Program-made: the position numbers and the translations under genes
Origin: Rhabditoides inermis
Taxonomy: Eukaryota; Nematoda; Chromadorea; Rhabditida; Rhabditidae
DNA length: 64,000 bases
Assembly: GCA_963966185.1 (NCBI GenBank)
Contig: CAWZYM010000271.1
Location: forward strand, 922,001-986,000
Reading direction: 5' to 3'
In this document: positions 56,688 to 64,000 of the stretch, in pieces
Position numbering within the stretch: the stretch's first letter is position 1
How the letters are laid out: each line of letters begins with the position of its first letter
The notes under the pieces: generated by a model
The model's database searches: none
What the model saw: only the letters and a program-made list of their open reading frames with translations
What the model was told of the DNA's origin: nothing

Positions 56688-56898
56688 GTGTTGCAGGTCG
56701 GTGCAGTCGGGTCAGGTGATCAGTGTGTCGGGATACGAAGTGCACGTACAAGCGAGTGGCGAAGGCATCCACTACCGCATGGAATACGCAGTGGGAGCGA
56801 GCCATCACATCACGACCACTGCCAACCCACACACCACCAGTCCAGCTTCCACCGCCGCTTCGATCGCGTCGCTGCTAGCTGCTCTGTTGCTACTATGA
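48687..56898 (+). CDS. CUB-like domain secreted protein, probably GPI-anchored
   Basis: Thirteen exons (48687-48729, 48780-48895, 49039-49139, 49513-49607, 49739-49816, 50544-50665, 50767-50875, 51030-51187, 51566-51642, 51667-51812, 52092-52217, 56557-56620, 56697-56898) join to 478 residues. MFLLMVIFLFGSCA is the signal peptide. Beta-strand-rich repeats (YLTYTFIVYFDHVPAGTALT; LRVFLAGPAASVQLAL; GSIIFVYYGDSIM) resemble the nematode CUB-like family, two halves of about 200 residues. The C terminus is hydrophobic after TTSPASTAAS (SLLAALLLL), a GPI signal. Related worm genes respond to pathogens and stress in the intestine. The donor at 50665 (TAC|gtggga) is chosen for phase; AG|gtaaag at 50673 breaks the frame. 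Intron 5 holds a MITE-like element, 10 and 12 microsatellites, and 11 a LINE. Confidence 0.8.
49830..50425. mobile_element. MITE-like element, TATAGG family, copy 3
   Basis: The left end tatagggcatcccc followed by ttcatcgtacggcag and the right end gccgtacgatgaaa, then gggaatggcctata, are inverted repeats. The interior gaccattcgaccgcgc and cttggcggtctctttttag match copy 1. It sits in intron 5 of the CUB-like gene. Confidence 0.8.
51819..52063. repeat. (CT)n microsatellite with ATACG interruptions
   Basis: About 245 bases of CT with tcatacgctc spacers, filling intron 10 of the CUB-like gene. Confidence 0.95.
52380..52402 (+). other. SL1-like spliced leader at LINE 5' end
   Basis: The 23 bases begin ggttttaattaccc and end aagtttgag. 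The canonical nematode SL1 leader is 22 bases; this differs by one extra T in the T run. It directly precedes gtactgccATGG, the start of LINE ORF1. Confidence 0.85.
52411..53436 (+). CDS. LINE ORF1 protein
   Basis: 341 residues starting from a good context (gccATGG). Residues about 8-50 (MLEQQNLLIEQHGKL onward) form a coiled coil suited to trimerisation. A central folded part has FLFIGELVRATGDEELIQLY and an Arg-rich ending typical of RNA-binding ORF1 proteins (ENVQFRYARRDYTEEELAED, then NESAGKVAFVVRD). A Ser/Arg/Ala-rich tail follows. No CCHC zinc knuckle is visible. Role: nucleic acid chaperone of the retrotransposition particle. The GC content and codon use differ strongly from ORF2, which is AT-rich. 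It ends with TAG at 53434-53436. Confidence 0.8.
   Translation: MDSSQFSFFSRMLEQQNLLIEQHGKLIANQSKQLEAIQETVSQNTAALSRLLAAIDSPPAARSPHIPTLTYSSVARVMHSESARSVFLDKATRAVIVGREEKKTDEETSKDDFLFIGELVRATGDEELIQLYGQRKISCHRHPAVRPPKGNRIIKVQLETSQLRDRLLAGIYSHRWSALENVQFRYARRDYTEEELAEDRALRGQAKSLNESAGKVAFVVRDCRLVKLRVPREFKDHTSPSAAPPPLPLVSEFVPPTVPASRRSRVTAVTTASARSQSRASRSRAASCSTARSLSSTRGSKRVADESAGGTFQEPKRVAGDAAASSSAADTAVTMDVSAVS
53437..56382 (+). CDS. LINE ORF2: AP-like endonuclease and reverse transcriptase
   Basis: The open frame begins right after the ORF1 TAG in the same frame. It has no ATG before the endonuclease, whose first block is KVLLINVRSVKNK. Endonuclease landmarks: ILTETWLS, SDRLTHAGGVMALY, ACYRTPG, HIVLGDFNAPSIDW, and the final STCGHLPVEF. 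Reverse transcriptase: NTSPDGINNVFLK, NYRPISLTCSISKVME, FGFRKNRSTNAQLIE, YFDFKKAFDTINHDL, GVPQGSCLGPLLFNIFIDNI, YADDLKIYF. The C-terminal part includes YTRRVCQRIGRSLSYPQRL. All catalytic blocks appear intact over about 980 residues, so this copy may be active. Translation would need readthrough, reinitiation or a non-AUG start (GTG at 53479). Confidence 0.88.
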   Translation, partial: GARQAPDQSPLYAQVAPPFVDSVDCDCDTVNCHNVDSGSSVRIPFSKVLLINVRSVKNKLYVLELLLNTEKPMIVILTETWLSPHESIASLSLGGRYSILRSDRLTHAGGVMALYQSNISIKLIRSTSINNLSEILSFDVFPSDNLHLDRPIRFIACYRTPGSTPEIKRTGFQLISELDSLIDSENRSHIVLGDFNAPSIDWKCGRAFDSFDKSLLDFACLHSMFQTVNKPTMVKRTGIKSNILDIILVDNSSLVTSTRILHRFSTCGHLPVEFILRVEDMSAHHKPDLVRNYRNVNWDTINNAIDSIRWTRVFIGKTVEQAASKFYEIIHDIIDAHIPLVAPANKRPRPLPRYLTKLKRQANKLSSTRPHSIDSNRSQRRLRKAIVSWNCKRESKLIVNGNKSAFYRDVRNKMHPDGGIGAICHDDIFIHNALDKCEIFADYFESVYRDSITPPGADLPKLPHSLDMIDITLLEVHKIISKLDSKYNTSPDGINNVFLKRTATSISVPLTILFAMSMSVREIPSIWKEAWVKPLFKKGARESVSNYRPISLTCSISKVMERICVQQITKYLEKHNLLSKKQFGFRKNRSTNAQLIECHMNWCKHISSGSVIDCIYFDFKKAFDTINHDLLFKKLDAIGIRGNALGWIIEFLKNRKQSVMIGSKRSSPRTVNCGVPQGSCLGPLLFNIFIDNIPDNLPDGVYYALYADDLKIYFPFDFTSTSAKSIFQKAIDIVAAWSASWGLQISTEKTQILHVGKRNPKHTYIVHDSTLKPVDSAKDLGILMSNNLLFRDHFKQIIQQTLYSINDFFRTYKTRNPTLLITAYTTYFRCKLEYCTELWNPTDVASVNLIESIQRYYTRRVCQRIGRSLSYPQRLELFNLQTLENRRFLNDVTYIHKVIHSKTILDYHGLFAIIPSRTRGSHEFRIVPSFDHTGRTSTFLSRTFAIWNALSRDLISINDPSIFKSQLSTLDLMPPSKLRNL
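56633..56683. repeat. (GA)n microsatellite in intron
   Basis: It fills the 76-base last intron of the CUB-like gene. Confidence 0.95.
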
Positions 56899-57771
56899 TA
56901 GCATCGAGGTATCGAGGAGCACTTGACGCTACTTGCCTTCTTGACATGTTTCTCTCACTTGTTGTTATTCATAAAGTTTTTTTTGTTGAAGAATCGTGTG
57001 ATTCTGTCGGTGAAACGCATGCGTGATCATGATTCTTCCATCGGTTGCAAAAAAACGGAAGCTGAACCATCCTTGAGCCACACACTGAACATTTTGAAGG
57101 TTTTTAGGATAGTCGTGCTTTCAGAAAAGAAGAAACATTATGTGGACAGTGAGTGCGGAAGAAAGCATTCTTTTAGAGTAAACTTTGAAAAAGTGTTGCA
57201 GATTTATGGAAGTACTCATTTTGTAAAAAAAGAAAAAAGAACGAATACAAGGCGGTATCGATTGTAGAAAGATATGTGTACAAGAGGTTGCAAAGGATTT
57301 TTTATTGGTTGAAACACATGAATAGCGAATTTCCTACAGCGCGTTGCTGCATATGCAACATGACTTTCTATAATAGTCACTTCTAGATCTTCTAAAAAAC
57401 AATTTCTCTACTACAACGCTACTCAAAAAAAAACAGCTCAGTTTGCTCAATATCAGCTCAGTTTCCTATATGTGCTACCACATAAGAGCATTATAGGCTG
57501 AATTTTTCCGAGATGATCATCAGCATTTACCATAAGCATCACGTTCTATAACTGGCCCTTTTGCCAGTAGGTACGGTTGGGCCGGGCGGAAAAGGGGATG
57601 GCTGGACGGCCACAGGATACAGGAAGGCTCCTGCACCAGCCACTACTACTGCTACTCTCCCATTTCACTGCCAAAAGACGCTCCGACCACATGGCCTTCA
57701 TTCGCATCCCATACTCTTTTATGTCGCACACTCCAAACTTCTATCCCTTTGCAAGTTCATTATTTTCTTTA
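56899..57771. other. Intergenic
   Basis: 3' flank of the CUB-like gene; AT-rich, with no exon or clear repeat. Confidence 0.5.
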
Positions 57772-58245
57772 AGCGGAAGACAAACTCAAATCTAGGCCTA
57801 GATTTTGCCTCACTCAGATTTGTATCTGAGGGTCGGAAAGTGGGTCAGATTTTGCTTCAGATTTTGCCTCAGATTGTCTCCCCAGCCTCAGAAAAAGGGT
57901 CAGATTGTTGCTTGCCGCCAAAAGATGGCCAATTTGAAATTGGTCTCGCAGCGAATCTGAGGGTATGGCTGCTTTCTGTGCCGTCCATCCTTGGCGCGCT
58001 TTTCTGAACCTGGGACGGTGTGCTGACTGGCAAAATACCCGTTACCATGTCCCCAATTTCGCAGTGGGACAAATCGAAATTTGGCCTCTTTCGGCGGGAA
58101 GCAACAATCTGACCCTATTTCTGAGGCTGGTGAAACAATCTGAGGCAAAATCTGAGGCAAATATGACCCAAAATCTGAACCTGTTTCTGACTCTCAGATA
58201 CAAATCTGAGGCTGTTTCTGACCCTAGGATTTGAGTCTGTCCGCT
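57772..58245. mobile_element. 474-bp foldback element
   Basis: The left arm (from agcgga, then actcaaatct) and the right arm (ending agatttgagt-like and tccgct) pair imperfectly over about 170 bases. Both arms are built of short repeats of cagattttgcctcagatt and cagcctcagaaa. No coding capacity. Confidence 0.75.
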
Positions 58246-58711
58246 ACTTTATACCCACTCCGCTTTTGCTAATTTTGCAATCACCAGAGCAGATGAAAAA
58301 AGACTATGTGAGTACATATGTAGTTGTCTTACGGTCTTACGTAATGTCAATTATGTATGTCTTTTTAGTTAGCCGCAAACATATCGCATCCGCCATTCTC
58401 GCACAAGTATTTTTTTCACGCATTCGAGTGCCCCGCCCACATCGTACATCCATTTCGGTGTCACTGCTCTGACTTCGTGTCCATGCTACTTTGTATTTTT
58501 CCTGTGTGTTCTCTATTGCACATTTCGTCTTCTCAACGACGCTCGGAGTCAAATGAAAAAAAACGCGAGACATGCACCGCAGACTCGCTCGCGAAACAGT
58601 CCTACACGTGGGTTCAGCAAGTCAAACACCAATCACTGCAACACTGCAACTTGCCGGTTGTCACCACCAACAATCGTCATTCCCACCGCCGTTTTCGCCG
58701 CGTCTACTCAG

Positions 58712-58893
58712 CCGTTCTTCAAGTTCACGGCGCGAGAGGAGGTTTCACACTTGCTGGGGAAGGCGGCGCCGCCGCTCGGCTACTGTCTCAACTCACAGAT
58801 GTACTCTCTCACTCTGTTGACATCGCGAGTGTTCCGCACGCACACGCACCAGCTCGCCACTCGACTAGTGTCCCGCCTCGCGCCCCTTTCACA
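58712..58893 (+). CDS. Possible internal exon, unknown gene
   Basis: Acceptor ctactcag at 58711 and a strong donor (ACA|gtaagt) at 58893 bound an open frame reading PFFKFTAREEVSHLLGKAAP and LGYCLNSQMYSLTLLTSRVF. Base composition is GC-rich as in known exons here. A second frame is open too, and I find no partner exons with matching phase, so this is tentative. Confidence 0.3.
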
Positions 58894-60663
58894 GTAAGTC
58901 GTCGTGTCCGCTCATCAGTCCACCACACCTGTCCAGTCGTCGCACTGGCGCACTGTGCGCGTAGCGATCGCGTGCCGACAGTGATACAAACTGAACCATG
59001 TCAAACCGGAAAGATGCGTCACACTATGAATTGCGTGTGAACAATGAGTAGATTACGAAATGGTGTGGTTCTGGTGTAAATAGTGCGTTAGTATGAATGA
59101 TTTGTTAAGGCTTCATTTCTTTGATGAGGAATGGCCGCAGAGCGATCGCGAACAGAGGACAGAGTTTTTATAGAAGTTTCGAAGTGGTTAGAGCGCAAAG
59201 GCAAGTACTCTGAAGCTGAACGGCGATAATAAGGCAAGACTTACTCCTGATGATGTCGTTGCTCTCAGCTTTTTACACTGGACACTGGACTGCAAAACCA
59301 TATAGAACACACGGTTGTGCATAGTATGCATAATAATATATAATAAAACATTTCGAAAACACTTCTTCGTTCGTTGTTTTGATGGCCCTCTGATCTGTAC
59401 GAACTTTTGAACCTTGATTTTGTGATTTGATCGTTGATGCAGTTCAAATGAAAGAGTAACCTTAGAAGGCCTCCACGGAAAACAACATTAGGGGTCAATA
59501 TTTACAGAAAATCGTGAATTGAACCTATCTACAAAAGAAATTTTTCCTATCGGAAAATCTGCATAACCAATATTTTTCGACAGTACGAATACTATTCACC
59601 GTCAGACTGGGCGCAAGATTTTGGCATTTTGCCAGTGCCGCAAGATCGCCCCCAATCAGCTGGGCAGGCGCAATCGCAGAGGCCTCCACAAGACAAGTTC
59701 GCGCCATTTTGTTAATCGATCGGCTGGCACAAGATGAAAGAAGCCGCGCGGTCACGCACACTCTCCCTCACTGCCGCTGCTTTCCCGCGCTTATCATGCG
59801 CTGACCCAGTGATAGAGACACGATAGTGAACAGTGAAATTAGTCTCGCCACCAATACATGCGCCAGTTTGCCACTGGGGCGCGGCATTTTGCGCCGGCTG
59901 GTACTTTTCCCTGAGTCCTTTTTTAAATTTCTATAAAACTTTTAACTTTTTTCTTGTATCATAAGAATATAAAACTATTGAAGCAATTAGATGAAAACAA
60001 TACAAAACACATATTAAAATCATTTTTATAAGGTTTTAAAATACGTTTTTTCCAAGGTCGTTCGAAAAAGGTAGTCTAATACTTTGAGAAGTCGCTATTA
60101 AAAAGAGCGCGTCTGATCAAGGATATTTTCTCTTAAAAAGTTGATGAATCTTCACAAACATTTGATACAAGCTGAACGTCTGTTTTATCTAGAAGACTGT
60201 CTTGTCCAATTTCGTTTTTATTGCTCAGAAACGCTTGTTTCAATTTTTTTCTAAAGAGAGAATCTGAAAAAAACTTTTTCGTCATTTCTTCCTCAACCTG
60301 TATTCAAGTTGCTAACAGGTTGTGGGCTGAAAGCTCAATATCAATTACATTCTTCAAAAAAAGAGGCTTTTTTATCTCTTTTAGGCGTGTTCGACAAGCT
60401 CGATATTCTGACGTGTTTTCACAGGAAAAACAAAAACCACGTGTTTCAACACTTTATTATACTTGACTGCCACAAAATGAATGCCGACATACATTGACAG
60501 CAAACGCAACCGCTACTGCTTCTTTCTTTTTTCACCTCACAGAATATAAATGCAACCAGTCGCTCGTTCTAGCTGCGGCGCTTCTCCAGAAGGCATACAC
60601 TGCAACGCCTAGGCGTGCGTTGACAAAGTTGTCTTTCATTGACTGTCAATTGTGAATCTTCAG
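58894..60663. other. Intergenic or intronic
   Basis: No supported exon in 1.8 kb. AT-rich, with poly-T runs near 59900-60100 and a short GC-rich stretch at 59600-59880. It ends in an acceptor (cttcag) at 60663. Confidence 0.45.
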
Positions 60664-60813
60664 GCGATCTCGGACGCGACAGCCGCGACTGATCTGTCCG
60701 GCGACGACTTGCAATGGTTCAAAGACACTTGCAAAGACAAACTGGTGCCACTGTACTACGTAAAACACATCGACTCCACAGAAAATAACAGTGATTTCCG
60801 TGCTGTTCTGTGA
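60664..60813 (+). CDS. Possible terminal exon, unknown gene
   Basis: After a good acceptor, a 49-residue frame to TGA reads AISDATAATDLSGDDLQWFK and DTCKDKLVPLYYVKHIDSTE. It is acidic and protein-like. It could join the exon ending at 58893 only in that exon's alternative frame. No family is recognised. Confidence 0.3.
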   Translation, partial: AISDATAATDLSGDDLQWFKDTCKDKLVPLYYVKHIDSTENNSDFRAVL

Positions 60814-61142
60814 GCCGTTTTTATGAAATTGCTTCTTGACTACCACTAACTGATGAACTGAAGTTGAAGTATTGTTTGTCTGAATGAACGTAATTTTGTG
60901 AATTGTATCTACAAGCACATACACCTCACTGGTTCACGGAACTACATAACTTTATTTTCTTCGAAAACTTGTTTTGATGTTTTGAATATTTGCCGTCCTC
61001 TCAACTATGAAGATGCCGCTATAAAAAAATGAAAAAAACGAACCGAAAAAAAAACGAACCGAAAACAATTCCGGTAAACATTCTCAAAGTTGGTTACCGC
61101 TCACCCGAAGCGATCAGTGTTGTTGCATAAGGAGGTTCTAAG

Positions 61143-62363
61143 ATGAAATTTGACCCAAGTTTAGGATCAAAGAAGGGTAAAGTTTCCATTTTTGCCCGAG
61201 TTTCTCGCTGCTTTGATTTCTCAGCGTATGTATTCTATGAGAGAGAATATTCATTCTTCCGTGCCTGTCGTTCTCCCATCAACTTCACATACGAAAGTTT
61301 TCCCAAGCAATGCAAGATCAGTCAAGCATTGCACGAATCCGCAGCACTCAAAGGCATGCTCGCTGTCAAAGTAAGAATTTCTTTCCACATTTCTAAAACA
61401 CGTTGTTGTTACAGGTGTGTTACTCAATAGCAGCTCTAGTTTTGGTGTTGTTAATGATCTGTAGACATGTAAGTTTACATCACTTTATAGATTATAGTTA
61501 TAAAAACGCGATTTTTGCAGGGTAATCGCTGGTTGATACACCCAAACGCGAAGATTATATTCGGGTTTCATCTCTTTTTCGTAGTTGAAGTACCATTGGC
61601 ATATACTATTGTAGGAGTGTTTGATTTGATACGGTGCGAAAAAAGGAAAAAAAGGAAAAACGGTACTCTTTTAGTTTCTCTTCCGTGTATGAGGACTATT
61701 GCAAATCTCAGCTGCCGGTGCTTTTGGCATTCAATCTCAAAAACCTGTGCAACCTGGGAATTCTCGGACAAGTAAGATAATTGATTTAGACCTAATTATT
61801 CAAACAGTCGGTTATGAAATCGTTTTCTATTCGCATTTTCGGCAAACTGGTGAAAGTTTCCCACATTTCCATTTGCAAATAAACCATGATACATACCATG
61901 ATGTGATCACGTGATAACATATAACTGTCGCTTTTAGGTCTTATCGATGTTCTGTCTGGCTGTGGAGCGACTGGTCGCCACCGTTCGATTCGCGCAGTAC
62001 GAGAGGGTCCGCACCAAGACAATGGCAGTGGCTATGTGCGTGACAGCTGTGAGTCTAACTGATTCCAACCATCTTCCGCTTCTCGATGTATCCTGTCGGG
62101 AAAAGCTAGTCCACCTTCTGCCAATACGAGATGCTAGAGAGATTCAACTGAGTTCATTTTACTTATGTCCAAAATAAAACTACGGATTTATCGAATAGCG
62201 TGATGAATATGTATGAGAACAGTGACTGTCCGTTTCGGTCGGTGGTCTCGTTCTTGCTGTGCTACTTCCTCGTGGGTGTCGTTCCGTGCGTGCGATGGTA
62301 TGCGGTCGTGCCCAAGACATCCGCCCGCATCACATGGAACCATTCAGAGTGGACGGTGAGCGG

Positions 62364-62430
<67 letters not shown>

Positions 62431-63604
62431 CTCTGTATCTCTCTGTATCTCTCTCTATCTCTATATCTTTTTCTTCTCCCCCCCCCGCTTTTTTCCTTCT
62501 CTTTCTCCTTTTTTCTCAATATCAATGTTACAAACGTTCCAGCTCTTCAAAGGACTGGAAGGACTGACTGGTGTGCTCACTCTTGTATCTTTCAACGTCA
62601 CTTGGTTCGTCAACACAATTATTACATAATGAGAAGAAAAAAATTAAGGTTCGTCAATCGACACATTTATGGAAAACACGTCAAGTTAGAGCAGCTTGGG
62701 CATAAATATCAGGTAATGTACTATGCTAACTTGTCTGTAATCAGGCAATTAGGATATCGCATTACGCGTCATATCGCGCATTATTATTACAGACTTTTGA
62801 AAAAAAATCAACGAAAACAAACCAACGTCATCGTTTTTCAGATCCAAGAAAACAATCGGATTGTGGGATTACTGCTGCCTCTCTTCTGGACACAATTTGT
62901 ATTCACATGTCTCAACTCTTTCGGAATACTACTTTTCCCCGTGGTACGAGAGAGGGTGAAGTGAAGATAGAAAAGAAAAAAAAGAGAGAGGAAAAAAGGA
63001 GCAAAAACATGAAAATCGATTTCCATTTGTCGTTTGAACCGAACGATGTCTAATGATAATGATAATTTCGATTTAGGTAATCCCAGGTAGCGACCCGGCC
63101 ACTCAAGTGAAGCAGTCTCTCTTCTCCGAGTGTGTATCTGCTATGCCTATATATTCTGCCTGTCTCTCACTCTACCTCATGAAACATCTTCCCAACGGTA
63201 AATAAAATCTTTGAAAAAAAAAGGAAAAAAAATCTTTTCAATGAGAGCCGAATATAATAACTATAATGGAACTTTAATGTATACTATAATGTTTATACTT
63301 TAATGTTTAGTTCGAATTGCCGCCTCCGTAGTAAATGCCCTGGAGAACCAGGATCATTACTTTGTTTCGCTCCGCAATATGTTCGATAGTCACTCCGCAC
63401 CGGGTACGGAAAATTGAAAGTTAATTCCATTATATTCTATATAATTTCATGTGTTCTACTCATGATTCATCGATCAATTTCAGCATAAAAAGTTTAATCA
63501 TCAAATTTTCAGCTACGCCTGCTGGGAATCTTATGAAGCACACAATTATCGAGACGAGCGCGAGAATCGTTTCCAACACCAACACACGCTCCGGCGGCCA
63601 GTGA
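61143..63604 (+). CDS. Seven-transmembrane chemoreceptor, Sra/Srab-like
   Basis: Twelve exons (61143-61370, 61415-61468, 61521-61633, 61675-61771, 61938-62035, 62199-62355, 62543-62604, 62649-62712, 62842-62943, 63077-63197, 63311-63403, 63513-63604) join in frame to 426 residues. TM1 is VCYSIAALVLVLLMI, then RHGNRWLIHPNAK. TM2 ends VFDLIRF, followed by the loop DYCKSQLPVLLAF. TM3 leads to LAVERLVATVRFAQYE, the ER-AT-YE signature of the Sra/Srab/Sre group. The third loop has LEQLGHKYQIQENNRIVG, another landmark. TM7 and a C-terminal tail follow. The first 60 or so residues exceed the usual length, so the true start may be further in. A CT microsatellite sits in intron 6 (62356-62542). The 62035 donor (gtgcgt) is chosen by phase. 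Confidence 0.8.
62369..62420. repeat. (CT)n(GT)n microsatellite in intron
   Basis: CT repeat passing into a short GT repeat within intron 6 of the Sra-like gene. Confidence 0.95.
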
Positions 63605-64000
63605 ACGGTATTGGAAAGAAAACAAACATTCTGTGAGTGCTCATTCGGGAACCTGTGCTATCTGTTTTATCCTATTTTTGTGTTTATTTTTTCCAATCAC
63701 GCTTGCCGTATTCACTCTATTTATGTGTTTGTCCTGTGTTCTTCTATATAGTATACACGGTAAAAAAAATATTATTATTATTATTCTGTGCTGCAGCAGT
63801 TTTGCGGTAACCTTCTCAAATAAAACTGTACTCGATTGTTCGAAACATTCGAAAAATGCAGCAATGCAGCAGACTAAAAATGCAGCAGAATCAACCCAAC
63901 ACAAACCCAACACATGTCATGGAATACTCATGATTACCATGCTCACAGAGTCAGCATCTCCGTCAAACGACGATTGAATGGCGTGAACCTGACCGACTAA
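63605..64000. other. 3' flank of the Sra-like gene
   Basis: AT-rich with an ATT repeat near 63770 and AATAAA near 63820. No further gene is recognised before the window ends. Confidence 0.45.

Overview
The window is nuclear DNA of a nematode. The evidence is cuticle collagens of the Caenorhabditis type, four ground-like (GRL) hedgehog-related genes, several families of nematode chemoreceptor GPCRs, a C6/C-type-lectin protein, a CUB-like secreted protein, introns often of 41-50 bases, and a spliced-leader-1-like sequence. I cannot fix the species; a rhabditid or diplogastrid-type worm fits. Almost every gene is split, so I rebuilt exon chains by matching splice sites, phase and protein family. 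Most chains close in frame over their whole length.

Layout. 0.4-2.2 kb (+): 3' part of an SP-RING (PIAS/ZMIZ-type) SUMO-ligase-like gene. 2.9-9.7 kb (-): four tandem cuticle collagens, each with exon 1 of 54 codons, a TATA box and two shared upstream boxes. 11.1-12.2 kb (-): a GRL gene. 13.1-15.3 kb (+): a 7-exon Srh/Sri-like receptor. 17.2-18.2 kb (+), 28.4-29.5 kb (+) and 32.8-33.8 kb (-): three near-identical GRL genes in a ~1.4 kb unit, one copy inverted. 18.6-22.2 kb (-): a 13-exon GT11 fucosyltransferase-like gene. 23.4-25.5 kb: truncated LINE and MITE-like element. 29.6-31.7 kb: tandem duplication in which one copy carries a retroposon-like insertion. 34.8-37.9 kb: LINE fragments and an 18-bp minisatellite. 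38.4-40.0 kb (+): Srx-like receptor. 40.9-44.6 kb (+): secreted C6 plus C-type lectin gene. 45.7-47.0 kb (-): Str-like receptor. 48.7-56.9 kb (+): CUB-like, probably GPI-anchored protein whose introns hold a MITE-like element and a nearly full-length LINE. 61.1-63.6 kb (+): Sra/Srab-like receptor.

The genes fall into two outward-facing sets: extracellular matrix and surface (collagens, GRLs, fucosyltransferase) and environment sensing or defence (four chemoreceptors, C-type lectin, CUB-like protein). No operon is evident.

Two features stand out. First, (GA/CT)n microsatellites sit inside introns of nearly every multi-exon gene. In two GRL copies the microsatellite intron is a multiple of three and open. 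Second, the LINE at 52.4-56.5 kb begins exactly with an SL1-like leader, and its ORF1 and ORF2 share one frame separated by a single TAG, with no ATG to start ORF2.
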